Source: Ardenticatenaceae bacterium (lineage in GTDB: Bacteria > Chloroflexota > Anaerolineae > Promineifilales > Promineifilaceae). Taken from it: a stretch of 64,000 nucleotides of DNA. Location of the stretch: contig JACKBV010000023.1 of the NCBI GenBank assembly GCA_020634315.1, forward strand, positions 1 through 64,000. Reading direction: 5' to 3'. Numbering within the stretch: position 1 is the stretch's first letter; each line of letters begins with the position of its first letter. Made by a program: the position numbers and the translations under genes. The notes beneath the pieces are model-generated. The model was not told the origin of the DNA and searched no databases. It worked only from the letters and a program-made list of their open reading frames with translations. Positions 8,384-17,023 of this stretch are shown piece after piece.

Positions 8384-8418
8384 TAAAAGAGGCTGCTAAA
8401 TCTAGCAGCCTCTTTTAT
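8384..8418. terminator. Bidirectional terminator between convergent genes
   Basis: TAAAAGAGGCTGCTA pairs with TAGCAGCCTCTTTTA around an AATC loop. A and T runs flank both sides, so it can stop transcription from either direction. It overlaps the stop codon of the minus-strand cyclase-like gene. Confidence 0.92.
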
Positions 8419-11400
8419 TTTGGGTACTTTTTCAATCTTTGATGGAGAGGCACATTATTTATAAAAGCCATCCGCGTATCTTCATCACTTATTCGCGTGG
8501 CTTGTTCTTGCAGCAGATTATCGGCTTGTCGCAGCAATTCGTTTACACGTTCTTCTTCACCTGTCGCCGCCTGAATGTCAATTAGCGTTAATAAAACCCG
8601 GATAGGATATTCAACGCTGTGAATCCCATTTGCCGTGACCCATTCTTTGATCTCATTGGCATGCAGATGTGCCTGCGCGTGCTTCCCTTCTTCAAGCGCA
8701 ATACGCGCTAATCCCGCCAGATCGTCAATCGCATAACCATCTTGCCCGATTTGCCGCCGAATGTGCATCGCGCCTTCATAAGCTTCTGCGGCTTCTTGCC
8801 AATGACCCATTCCTTCCAGCACCAGTCCTAATGTCGTCAGGCTAAACCCTTCCCCAACTCTATCTTTAATGTCTCGATCAATTGTCAGCGCTTGTAGTGC
8901 ATAGCTGTGCGCTTGTTGGTCTTGTCCCAAGTCATGGAGTACCAGCCCCAAATTATTGGCAGCCAGTGATTCGCCATAGCGGTTCCCCAATGTCTGGTAC
9001 AAGTTTACGGCGTGCTGATGCTCCTCTTTTGCCAGTTGCAGGTCGCCGAGCGCATGGTGAATGCCAGCTAGATTGTTTAGCGCGGTGGCTTCTTCGCGGC
9101 GATTGCCAATTGCGCGATAAATGGTCAAGGCTTTTTCACAACTGGTGAGTGCAAGCGAATAGTCGCCAACCGCATGGTAAACGGCAACTAAATTCGTGAG
9201 ACTTCCTGCTTCGCCGACTAGATCGCCGATTTCGCGGCGAATGTGCAAGGCTTGTTCCAGGTAAGTTCGTGCCCGCTCATAATTGCCAATGATGTAGTCA
9301 ACGGTTCCGAGGTGGTGCAGGCTGTTCGCCTCGCCAACTTTATTGGCTTCTTCTTGCGCCAGCGAAAGCGCACGCTGGAGATGATGCTGAGCATCTTCCA
9401 ATGCGCCTCTGCGCCAAAGCGCAAATGCCCAGGCAACCAGCCCTCTGATTTTTTGTTCTGGGGAGACAGCTTGTTCAGCCCAACTTACCGTTTGTTGGGC
9501 TATCATCAATGCCGAGCCGTAATCACTCATGGCTTCGTAGTAGTTGGCGTAACGCAGGGTCACTTCTGCATAGACGCGGGGATCGTTGAGCGTTTCGGCT
9601 AATGCTTGTAAATGGATCAGGTCTTGCGACTGTTCGTCACGCATTCCCGCCAGATGATAGACCGCCTCACGAGCCAGGGTTAAGCGATATTGTTCTCTTA
9701 AATCCTCTTTGGGGGTTAATTCCAGGGCGCGTGTGAAATAGGTGACAGCTTCTTCATTCGCAAAGCGGGCGGCAGCCTGTTCTCCAGCCAGACGCGCATA
9801 TAGGCGTTCCTTCTCTGGATTTTCGGCTTGTCGCCAATGGTAGGCGAGCAGGGGATAGTGTGGCGCTAATGGCGAATCTTGCGTGTATTGCCCATCACCA
9901 TAGGTGGTCTCGTACCATTCGGCCACAACGCGGTGCAGGGCGCGGCGCTGGGCAAAGAGCAGCGTTTCATAGGCCACTTCCTGGGTTGTGTTGTGCTTAA
10001 AGAGGTAAACAAGTTGAGGGGCGGGAATTTCAAGGCGGACAAAGTCACGCTCTTCGATATGGCTGATTTGTTCTTGCAGCACAAACAAGGTGGGCTGTGC
10101 CGGGTGTGCATGATCCAAAAGGACCAGCCCAAAGGTACGGCCGATTACGCTGGCTACTTTCAGCGTCAACTTTTGCTCTTCATCTAACCGATCAAGACGA
10201 GAAAGGACAATCCCATGAATAGAATCGGGAATGCCCAGGTCGGCGACAGAGAGCGAGATATTGGGGGCGAGCACCCATTCACCCTCGTGTTTGACCAGAC
10301 AGCTTGCCTGGCGTAAGGCATTGAAGATGCCATCTGATAAACGCCATGTCTGGTCGAGTTCATTGAGGTAAAGATGCCCGGCTTCCTGCAAGGCCACAAC
10401 CAATTCTTCTACAAAGTAGGGGTTGCCTTGGGCCTGTGCTTGCAACAGCTCCAGCGTAAGGCGCGTGGGATAGCCGCCAAGCCGATTGCTGACGAGGGCG
10501 GCAACACCTTCGTCAGCAAGCTCGTTTAATTCGAGCGTGTGGTGATAAGGGAGATTTTCTAGTTCTGGCAGAATGGGTTTGTCTGCTTGCAGAGGGGGGC
10601 GCTGCACCAAAAGCAGAATGATTGGCGTGCTGCCGAGTGCCCGGCTCAGGGCTGCCGTTAAGCCCAGTGACGCTTCATCCATCCAGTGGACGTCTTCAAG
10701 CAACAAGAGCAACGGCCGTTCCCGTGCCCATTGTTGCAGCAGATCAACCGCTAGCGTAAACAACGCTTCCTGACGCAAGCGCGGATCAAACGACGCGGTC
10801 ACATTGTTTTCGGGAATGGGCAGGCTGAGCAAATCACCAATCAAGGGCAGACGCAGCGTCCATTCGGGATTGAGTTGATTGAGATGCGCTTCCACCTGGG
10901 CGATTTCTTGCTGTGTTTGCGTGGCGTGATCGAGAACGGCCGTTTCCTCACCCAACGCAAAAAAAGTACGCAGCACCTGTCGCCACGGATAATACGGCGA
11001 TCCTTGCGTCGTGCTTTGGCAAGAACCCACCACCAGGCGAAAGCCTTGTTGCAGGGCGCGTTCGCTAAACTCAGCCGCCAGGTGGCTCTTGCCCATACCG
11101 GCATTGCCGCTAATGCGCAAGATTTGCCCCTGCCCTGCCAAAACCGGTTGTGCCCAGCTTATCAGATGCGCCAGGTCATGTTCGCGCCCGACTAACGGAT
11201 GCACAAACAGCGAAGACGGCCGTTGCGAAGAAGGCTGCCGCCGTGCCAGCACTTCGCTAACCTGTTGCGGTTCCTTTTTCCCTTTTAGCGTGATTGGCCC
11301 CAAACTGCGGCACTCATACTGCCGTGAAATCAATTCAGCAACATGATGGCTGATCAACACCTGTCCCGGCTGCGCCACGCCCATCAATCTTGCCGACGTG

Positions 11401-12542
11401 TTAACTTCGTCACCCAACACGCCATAAGTCAAACGCATTTCGCCGCCATATGCGCCGGTGCGCATACGGCCTTGACTGATCCCAATTTGAATATCCGCAA
11501 TAAAATCAAATTCTGCCGGTGGATGACGCAGTTCCAATGCGGCCGCCACCGCACGCTGCGCATCATCACCATGCGAAATGGGCGCACCGTAGGCGGCATA
11601 AAAATAACTGCCTTTATCACCAACCGTTACTTGCAGCAGATACCCTTCATAACGGGCTAACACATTTTGTGCCCAACGGATATAGGCGTCTAATTTTGCC
11701 CCGGCATGATCATCATTGTCATAGTCAAGTCCGGTAAAACGCAAGAATAATGTCACGCCTGGGCGCAGTTCAGCCAAAAATTGCCCTTGTTCGCGGCGCA
11801 GGCGCTCATAAATTGGCGGCAGCAGCCAGGGGCGAACTTGTTCCGCCGTCAACGCATTTACGCTCAATACCGGCCAGGGAGCGGAAAGTGTGACCGGCAC
11901 TAGCAGCCCATCGACAACTGCGTAATTGGCGCCTGTTTTCTCATCTTCGCGCCAGGTCACAACATTGACTTTCCCTTGCAGCGAAGCCATGCCCTCTGGC
12001 CCAATCACAATTTCGCCTTTTTCCGCATGTTTTTCGGCAGCGGCCATATGGTCGAGGGTCGCGCCCGCCAAAATATCCATTTGTTGAATGTCGGGGTCGC
12101 CAACAATGAAACGGCGCACACTGCCGGTTGTCAGCGCCACCTTGATCGCCAGCGAGACAATTTTGCCCCCTGGTGTGCTCACCTGGGCAAAAGAGTGCAT
12201 GACCCGTTGAATTGCTAACGCGCAGCCCGTAGCACGCACGCCATCATCTTTGTTAAACCAGCACGTGATGGCATCGCCGCTAAAACTGATGACACTGCCC
12301 CCATATTGATGCACTCGTTCAACCAGCGCTGTGTAAACCGTGTTGAGTTGTCGCGTCAGTTCTTCTGCGCCACGGCGTCGCCCAAGTTCTTCTGCCAGGG
12401 CTTCGGTCAGCGGTGTAAAGCCCGATATGTCGGCAAAGAGCGCTGCGCCGAACGTGCGGTCGGGCAGCTGTTTGCCATGGGCAATTGCCTGACGGCGATC
12501 CATGGGCATATAGGCGATGAGTGGTTGCAGGTCAAAATCCAT
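8415..12542 (-). CDS. Soluble-adenylyl-cyclase-like protein: two class III cyclase domains, AAA-type ATPase and TPR repeats
   Basis: The 1375-residue cytoplasmic protein has the order of mammalian sAC. Cyclase domain 1 (about 30-215) has both metal-binding Asp motifs, FADISGFT and GDAITCWF, but its dimer-partner segment is altered to DILAGATLDHMAAAEK. Cyclase domain 2 (about 260-420) lacks the first metal Asp (LFLRFTGL) but keeps the VNTSARL segment with the transition-state Asn and Arg. The halves therefore look complementary, one competent site per pseudo-heterodimer. An ATPase follows: LVGRE, Walker A GNAGMGKS (about 480) and Walker B LLLLLEDVHW (about 590). Roughly residues 900-1350 are TPR helices (SLHHLGTVDY, ALNNLAGIHH, AANNLGLVLH). 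Nucleotide-responsive signalling is inferred; whether it makes cAMP is untested. Confidence 0.88.
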   Translation of the reverse strand: MDFDLQPLIAYMPMDRRQAIAHGKQLPDRTFGAALFADISGFTPLTEALAEELGRRRGAEELTRQLNTVYTALVERVHQYGGSVISFSGDAITCWFNKDDGVRATGCALAIQRVMHSFAQVSTPGGKIVSLAIKVALTTGSVRRFIVGDPDIQQMDILAGATLDHMAAAEKHAEKGEIVIGPEGMASLQGKVNVVTWREDEKTGANYAVVDGLLVPVTLSAPWPVLSVNALTAEQVRPWLLPPIYERLRREQGQFLAELRPGVTLFLRFTGLDYDNDDHAGAKLDAYIRWAQNVLARYEGYLLQVTVGDKGSYFYAAYGAPISHGDDAQRAVAAALELRHPPAEFDFIADIQIGISQGRMRTGAYGGEMRLTYGVLGDEVNTSARLMGVAQPGQVLISHHVAELISRQYECRSLGPITLKGKKEPQQVSEVLARRQPSSQRPSSLFVHPLVGREHDLAHLISWAQPVLAGQGQILRISGNAGMGKSHLAAEFSERALQQGFRLVVGSCQSTTQGSPYYPWRQVLRTFFALGEETAVLDHATQTQQEIAQVEAHLNQLNPEWTLRLPLIGDLLSLPIPENNVTASFDPRLRQEALFTLAVDLLQQWARERPLLLLLEDVHWMDEASLGLTAALSRALGSTPIILLLVQRPPLQADKPILPELENLPYHHTLELNELADEGVAALVSNRLGGYPTRLTLELLQAQAQGNPYFVEELVVALQEAGHLYLNELDQTWRLSDGIFNALRQASCLVKHEGEWVLAPNISLSVADLGIPDSIHGIVLSRLDRLDEEQKLTLKVASVIGRTFGLVLLDHAHPAQPTLFVLQEQISHIEERDFVRLEIPAPQLVYLFKHNTTQEVAYETLLFAQRRALHRVVAEWYETTYGDGQYTQDSPLAPHYPLLAYHWRQAENPEKERLYARLAGEQAAARFANEEAVTYFTRALELTPKEDLREQYRLTLAREAVYHLAGMRDEQSQDLIHLQALAETLNDPRVYAEVTLRYANYYEAMSDYGSALMIAQQTVSWAEQAVSPEQKIRGLVAWAFALWRRGALEDAQHHLQRALSLAQEEANKVGEANSLHHLGTVDYIIGNYERARTYLEQALHIRREIGDLVGEAGSLTNLVAVYHAVGDYSLALTSCEKALTIYRAIGNRREEATALNNLAGIHHALGDLQLAKEEHQHAVNLYQTLGNRYGESLAANNLGLVLHDLGQDQQAHSYALQALTIDRDIKDRVGEGFSLTTLGLVLEGMGHWQEAAEAYEGAMHIRRQIGQDGYAIDDLAGLARIALEEGKHAQAHLHANEIKEWVTANGIHSVEYPIRVLLTLIDIQAATGEEERVNELLRQADNLLQEQATRISDEDTRMAFINNVPLHQRLKKYPK

Positions 12543-12650
12543 AGTAACTCACATTGTAACAAGCCGATTGTACCTTATACAACTTGCTATAGGCCTTTCT
12601 TTGCATACAATCACGTGCTGATTGACGATATGCAGGTAAAGGAAAATGGG

Positions 12651-13370
12651 ATGTTACAGCCAACAGATTTTTTTGATTTGACGGATCCGTTTGTGTCTGA
12701 GCTTTTTGCCGGGTGTGAATATGTCTGGGATGTTATCTCGCAAATTCGGCGGCACGTGGCGCGGTTGGTCGGCGATGGACAGACGATTTTAGGTGAAGTG
12801 ATGCCGGGGGCGTATGTTAGTGATCGCCCGCTTTATATTGCGGAGGGGGCGCGGGTGGAACCAGGGGCGTATGTGCATGGCCCGGCGTATATTGGCCCCG
12901 GCGCGGTTGTCCGTCATGGCGCTTTTGTGCGCGAAGATGTGATTTTGCTGGCGGGCAGTATTTTAGGACATGCCAGTGAGGCGAAGAATAGTTTGTTTTT
13001 GCCGCACGCGGCTGCGCCTCATTTTAATTATGTTGGCGATAGTGTGTTGGGGCATCATGTGAATTTGGGGGCGGGAACGAAGCTGAGTAATTTGGGCATG
13101 TTGAGTGAAAAGAATGTGGTGACGGGGAAACGGCCGTCTATCACCATTGCCCTAGATGACATAATCTACGACACAGGGCTGGCAAAGTTGGGCGCAATTT
13201 TGGGCGACTATACCCAAACTGGCTGTAATGCTGTGCTCAATCCGGGCAGCATTGTTGGACCGCATACACTTATCTATGCAAACTTGAGTTTGCGTAAAGG
13301 GTTTCACCCTGGGCACAGCATCATCAAATTGCGGCAAACGACGCGCCGCGTGGAGCGCATTGATCGCTAG
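12651..13370 (+). CDS. Left-handed beta-helix (hexapeptide) nucleotidyl/acetyl transferase-like protein, GlmU C-terminal type
   Basis: The 239-residue protein has an N-terminal helical segment and a long run of hexapeptide turns (about 55-215: IAEGARVEPGAYVHG, AYIGPGAVVRHGAF and onward), the signature of a left-handed beta-helix. The pattern NSLFLPHAAAPHFNYVGDSVLG, with LGAGTKLSN, resembles the acetyltransferase half of GlmU and its stand-alone relatives in nucleotide-sugar biosynthesis. No pyrophosphorylase domain is present. ATG at 12651 is chosen because AAAGG lies 8 bp upstream and homology begins there. It is divergent from the cyclase-like gene across about 100 bp. The exact acyl acceptor cannot be told from sequence. 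Confidence 0.8.
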   Translation: MLQPTDFFDLTDPFVSELFAGCEYVWDVISQIRRHVARLVGDGQTILGEVMPGAYVSDRPLYIAEGARVEPGAYVHGPAYIGPGAVVRHGAFVREDVILLAGSILGHASEAKNSLFLPHAAAPHFNYVGDSVLGHHVNLGAGTKLSNLGMLSEKNVVTGKRPSITIALDDIIYDTGLAKLGAILGDYTQTGCNAVLNPGSIVGPHTLIYANLSLRKGFHPGHSIIKLRQTTRRVERIDR

Positions 13371-13387
13371 CTGTCATGCGCAGCGTG

Positions 13388-13419
13388 TGGCGATTGCGGT
13401 TAACAAGAGTCAATCGCCA
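13388..13419. terminator. Hairpin between convergent genes
   Basis: TGGCGATTG pairs with CAATCGCCA around a 14-nt loop, just after the beta-helix gene. No strong T run follows, so its terminator function is tentative. Confidence 0.45.
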
Positions 13420-13439
13420 ATCCCGAATCTCCCCTTTTC

Positions 13440-14594
13440 TTAGCGGCTGCCTTTGGCCTGAGTCTCGCGCAATGTCGTTGACGAGATGTCTTGGCGGAAC
13501 AAGTCTGCCGGAATTGCCTGGAAGAGGTCGCGCAGCGCATCGGGAATGGACAGGTCGAATAGTTCGTGGAAGCGTCCATCGGGGGTGCTGCGGCCGGCGA
13601 CAAGGAAGCGGCAGCCTTGGGCGCGGATGTGCGCCAGGGCGTTGTGCATGTTTTGCTCGCTGTTTTGGTAGTATTGGGGATGGAGAATGCGAACGGCCGT
13701 ATCATACCCCACAATAAAGGTTGTCCCTGGGTAAATCTCTGCCTTTTCGGCGAAGGTGGGCGCATTGCTGGTGTACACCGTGTAGCGTCCGGCAAATTGG
13801 GTGAGGCGGTCGAGCAGGGTGTCTATGGGGAGGCGTGGTTTGTCAGCGTTAACGGCCGTTACCTCAAATGCAACCGGTTTCCCCAAAACCTTACTCGCCG
13901 CATTTGCCATTCCCAAATGCCCATCATGCAGAGGGTTAAATGCGCCAGCGAGCAGCGCTTGGGGCACCGGTGTATTCTGCCCAATCAAACCATGTGCTTG
14001 GATGCTAAAAAAGTGAAGCTGCCCTTCTGCTAATTGGTGTGCAGCCTCATTAAAATCATTGCTGGCAATTTCGAGCTTGTCATCTGCCAGCAACGGTAAT
14101 GGCAGGCGATGCGGCAATTCACAGGCTTCAGCCAACGCATTGAGCAGCATATGGCTGACCATTTCCTCTTCACCTGCACGGTCGCGCGTCCCCTTGCTCA
14201 GGTTGAGCTTGTATTCGATCAGCTTGTTTGTATGCCAAAGGGCAATGTGGGCACGATGTTCACCTCGTTTGGGGCGGTCGGTGATAATGGTTGCTGTACA
14301 AGCCAGGCCAATGACGGGCGGCGCGTCCCGTCGCAGCCAACGCGCACGCGTCAGAGCGCGACCCGCCAGCAATCGGGCACTTTCCGCCGATACATATTGA
14401 TCGGGCGTTTGTTCCAGAAATTCGTCGAAGGCCATCGCGCTGTAGGGCACAATGGCTTCCAGCACCGTGCGCGATGCGCCAGAAACCCCCAAGAGGAGAG
14501 AGAGTGCCTGCGTTCCGGCTCCAGCAGCCACAAGGACAAGCTGTGCCGGGTGATCGTGAAGGGCTTGTACTAATTGTCGGGTACGGTTGTCCAT
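13440..14594 (-). CDS. CinA-like domain fused to a NadD/cytidylyltransferase-like nucleotidyltransferase
   Basis: From the ATG at 14594 the product has 384 residues; a TTG at 14612 would add six. The N-terminal part (about 1-160) follows the CinA/PncC amidohydrolase fold pattern: VLVAAGAGTQALSLLLGVSGAS, then YSAMAF, VSAESARLLA and an IGLACTATI segment. The catalytic Ser-containing ESCTGG motif of true PncC is not conserved, so this domain may be inactive. The C-terminal part (about 205-384) is a nucleotidyltransferase with GAFNPLHDGHLGMA (HxGH type) and a closing ISSTTLRE (ISxTxxR), both essential in NMN/nicotinate-mononucleotide adenylyltransferases. A role in NAD or pyridine-nucleotide salvage or repair is inferred. 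It is convergent with the beta-helix gene. Confidence 0.8.
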   Translation of the reverse strand: MDNRTRQLVQALHDHPAQLVLVAAGAGTQALSLLLGVSGASRTVLEAIVPYSAMAFDEFLEQTPDQYVSAESARLLAGRALTRARWLRRDAPPVIGLACTATIITDRPKRGEHRAHIALWHTNKLIEYKLNLSKGTRDRAGEEEMVSHMLLNALAEACELPHRLPLPLLADDKLEIASNDFNEAAHQLAEGQLHFFSIQAHGLIGQNTPVPQALLAGAFNPLHDGHLGMANAASKVLGKPVAFEVTAVNADKPRLPIDTLLDRLTQFAGRYTVYTSNAPTFAEKAEIYPGTTFIVGYDTAVRILHPQYYQNSEQNMHNALAHIRAQGCRFLVAGRSTPDGRFHELFDLSIPDALRDLFQAIPADLFRQDISSTTLRETQAKGSR

Positions 14595-14744
14595 GCGAGC
14601 GGATTTTAGCAAGTGCGATCCTGGCGTGCCATTGTGGTTAGCAATTTGCTCACGATTAAATATTATGTCAATTTGCGCCGAATCTGTAATTAGCTCTGCC
14701 CTTTTGGGCAGGTTGTTGCTTGAGAGGTGGTTATGGGGTTGTGG

Positions 14745-14784
14745 CGGAGGTTAGATTGTTTCTTGGGAAACAGTCTAACCTCCG
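14745..14784. repeat. 40-bp hairpin with conserved GTTTC-TTGG-GAAAC tip
   Basis: Arms of 18 bp (CGGAGGTTAGATTGTTTC and its partner) have one G-U type mismatch and a TTGG loop. It follows the yhaM-like gene, so it may act as its terminator. The apical 14 bases recur in a hairpin at 18408-18435 with a different lower stem. Confidence 0.75.
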
Positions 14785-14814
14785 TAAATTGATTTCATTT
14801 CGTTGAAGGATAGT

Positions 14815-15765
14815 TTACTCGCTCATGCCATCAGGACGGCGCAGCTCGGTGTTGAACATCGGACTGCTTTTGCTCGTCCAGGCTTTGTCGCTGCCATCGC
14901 CACGCACATAATCCAAAAAGCCTTGGATGCGACTGTCTAACAAATCGATTTGATGCAAAAGTATGGCCTCTAATGTTTTGGGGACAGTCGGCGACCCCCA
15001 CTCTTGTGTGCCGTGATGCGAGGCAATCAGATGCACCAGGTGTTGTAATTTATCTGGGGGGAAATTGATGGTGCTGGCTGCCTGTTCCACCATAACAATG
15101 GCCCGAACAATGTGACCAACCAGCCGCCCATCTTCTGAGATTGCAAATCCCCCTTCAACCTCGTATTCATGCGTTTTTCCCACATCGTGCAGCAGCACAC
15201 CGGCGATGAGCAAATCACGGTTTACATATGGGTAATGCCCGGCCAGTAAGTCGGCGATTTTGGTCATGCTCAATGTGTGTTCCAGCAGGCCGCTGATGTA
15301 GGCGTGGTGCATGGCGCGGGCGGCCGGGGCGTTAGCGTAGCGCGGTAGAAAGGCATCGTCTAGCAAGATGTTGGTGAGCAAGGTGCGCCAGGGTTCGGCG
15401 ACACTGGCAATGTAGTTGCGCAGTTCGCCAATCATTTCGTCCCGCGAACGCAGGCTCGCGGGCAGCAGTTCTTCCAGGTCTGCTTTTTGGCCGGGATTCA
15501 TATCGGTGATATTGACTTGGATGGTGTCTTTGTAGTTGACGACACGGCCGGATATTAAAACGGCCGTTCCTGCGGTTGTCCACTGTTCAATATATTCAGG
15601 GACATTCCAAAATACTGCCCCAGCCTGTCCGGCATTGTCGCGAAGTGTGCAGAGTAAATAGGGACGGCCGTCTTTGGTTGTGCGGCGGGTAACGTCTTGG
15701 AGTAAGAATAGCTCATTAATGAACTCGTCCCCAGCTTTTAAATCAGACGTGTATATCGTTTTCAC
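14815..15765 (-). CDS. YhaM-type 3'-5' exoribonuclease (OB fold plus HD domain)
   Basis: The 316-residue protein starts at GTG with AGAGGA a few bases upstream. The N-terminal OB-fold domain (about 10-95) reads LLQDVTRRTTKDGRPYLLCTL, typical of nucleic-acid-binding YhaM/CBF1 proteins. The C-terminal HD domain (about 140-290) carries a metal-binding His-Asp in LLHDVGKTHEYE, plus upstream HHAYISGLLEHTL and a later HLIASHHG. YhaM degrades single-stranded RNA and DNA 3' to 5' with Mn2+ or Mg2+. Length matches the Bacillus protein (about 314). It is divergent from ubiX. A hairpin at 14745-14784 lies just downstream and may terminate it. Confidence 0.88.
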   Translation of the reverse strand: MKTIYTSDLKAGDEFINELFLLQDVTRRTTKDGRPYLLCTLRDNAGQAGAVFWNVPEYIEQWTTAGTAVLISGRVVNYKDTIQVNITDMNPGQKADLEELLPASLRSRDEMIGELRNYIASVAEPWRTLLTNILLDDAFLPRYANAPAARAMHHAYISGLLEHTLSMTKIADLLAGHYPYVNRDLLIAGVLLHDVGKTHEYEVEGGFAISEDGRLVGHIVRAIVMVEQAASTINFPPDKLQHLVHLIASHHGTQEWGSPTVPKTLEAILLHQIDLLDSRIQGFLDYVRGDGSDKAWTSKSSPMFNTELRRPDGMSE

Positions 15766-15902
15766 AGGATCCTCTTGAATTGAATGATAAGAAGTTTTGT
15801 TCTTTCAAGCATAGTTCTTTAAAATGCGAGCAAGGAGATGTTTTCCCTGACACGCATTATACCCTACCTGTGGAGTGTGGCGTAATCGCTGCAAATGAAA
15901 CT

Positions 15903-16493
15903 ATGAAAAGATTGATTGTTGGGATTTCTGGGGCAAGCGGCATTATCTATGGAATTCGCCTGCTTGAAGTGTTGCGACAAGTGCCTGATGTGCAGACGCA
16001 TCTGGTTATGAGCGGCGCGGCCGGTATTACGATTAGCCTGGAAACGGATTACACGGTGGAGCAAGTACAAGCTTTGGCCGATGTGTCATATCGCATAAAG
16101 GATATTGCGGCCACGATTTCTTCCGGGTCCTACAAAACGATGGGCATGGTAGTGATTCCCTGTTCCATGAAAACGTTGGCTGGTATTGCTTATTCATTTA
16201 GTGACAACTTGTTGTTGCGGGCAGCAGATGTCGTGTTGAAAGATCGCCGCCGTTTGATAATTGTTCCCCGGGAAACACCGCTGCATTTAGGGCATTTGCG
16301 CATGATGACTCAGGTGACGGAGATGGGTGCTATTCTTGTGCCGCCGGTTCCCGCGTTTTACCATCGTCCGCAAACGATTGATGACATCATTAACCAGACT
16401 GTCAATCGGGTGTTGGATTTGTTGGAGATAGAACTGCCTGCTGATTTGTTTCAGCGATGGCCTGGCGGGAGTAAGGTTTCCGGCGATGAATGA
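15903..16493 (+). CDS. ubiX: Flavin prenyltransferase UbiX/Pad1
   Basis: From the ATG at 15903 the product has 196 residues, the normal UbiX length. It begins KRLIVGISGASGIIYG, the FMN-binding loop. It also has ISSGSYKTMGMVVIPCSMKTLAGIAY and LKDRRRLIIVPRETPLHLGHLRMM, both strongly conserved. UbiX transfers a dimethylallyl group to FMN to make the prenylated cofactor used by UbiD-type decarboxylases. No ubiD is in the window. The frame stays open upstream to 15780, but that extension is not conserved. Its stop overlaps the next start by 8 bp, so translation of the two genes is probably coupled. Confidence 0.93.
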   Translation: MKRLIVGISGASGIIYGIRLLEVLRQVPDVQTHLVMSGAAGITISLETDYTVEQVQALADVSYRIKDIAATISSGSYKTMGMVVIPCSMKTLAGIAYSFSDNLLLRAADVVLKDRRRLIIVPRETPLHLGHLRMMTQVTEMGAILVPPVPAFYHRPQTIDDIINQTVNRVLDLLEIELPADLFQRWPGGSKVSGDE

Positions 16494-16941
16494 GGTAGCG
16501 CAGCAAGCGCTAGCTTATCTGGCGGCGCATCATGTGATGACGTTGGCGACAAATGGCCCGGATGGGGTGTGGGCAACGGCCGTTTTCTATGTGAACGATG
16601 GCTTTGACTTAATATTTCTCTCGGCTGCACATACGCGACATGTGCAAAACTTTCGTGCCGCCGACCAGGTTGCGGCGACAATTCAGGAAGATTATGCCGA
16701 TTGGCGGCTTATCCAGGGGATACAATGCGCCGGAATAGTGGCGCAGCTTGACGGTGATGCCAAAGCTGCCGCCATCAACTTGTATAAGCAGAAGTATCCT
16801 TTCTTGCAACATGCCCCGGCGCAAATTGCCACAGCTTTTGCCAAAGTGAACTGGTATCGATTGCGTCCACAACGTTTGTATTTTATCGACAATGGCAAAG
16901 GATTCGGCCATCGGGATGAAGTAATCTTGCCTGATTTTTAG
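16486..16941 (+). CDS. Pyridoxamine-5'-phosphate-oxidase-like FMN-binding protein
   Basis: A 151-residue protein with the split-barrel flavin fold pattern: ALAYLAAHHVMTLATNGPDGVWATAVFY at the start, then LIFLSAAHTRHVQNF and a central VAATIQEDYADWRLIQGIQCAG. It ends in a WYRLRPQRLYFIDN strand. This matches the YhbP/HugZ-like pyridoxamine-oxidase superfamily, usually FMN- or heme-binding and often of unknown substrate. Its start lies inside the ubiX stop region, so it shares that transcript. An FMN-binding protein next to the prenyl-FMN synthase is suggestive but not proof of a shared pathway. It is followed by a bidirectional terminator. Confidence 0.82.
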   Translation: MNEVAQQALAYLAAHHVMTLATNGPDGVWATAVFYVNDGFDLIFLSAAHTRHVQNFRAADQVAATIQEDYADWRLIQGIQCAGIVAQLDGDAKAAAINLYKQKYPFLQHAPAQIATAFAKVNWYRLRPQRLYFIDNGKGFGHRDEVILPDF

Positions 16942-16959
16942 GAGTCTGCCTTGATTTGC

Positions 16960-16998
16960 AAAAAAGGCCAGTGGGCGTGTGCTCACTGGCCTTTTTGT
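16960..16998. terminator. Bidirectional terminator between convergent genes
   Basis: AAAAAGGCCAGTG and CACTGGCCTTTTT form a 13-bp stem around a 10-nt loop, with A and T runs on either side. It serves the FMN-protein gene (plus) and the NYN gene (minus). Confidence 0.93.
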
Positions 16999-17023
16999 TA
17001 ATTGCTTCCAGATGGAGAGTCGA

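Noticed and set aside
12306..12650. Upstream extension of the beta-helix gene back to 12306
   Set aside because: The added region lies antisense to the cyclase-like gene, has no homology, and an AAAGG ribosome site fits the ATG at 12651.
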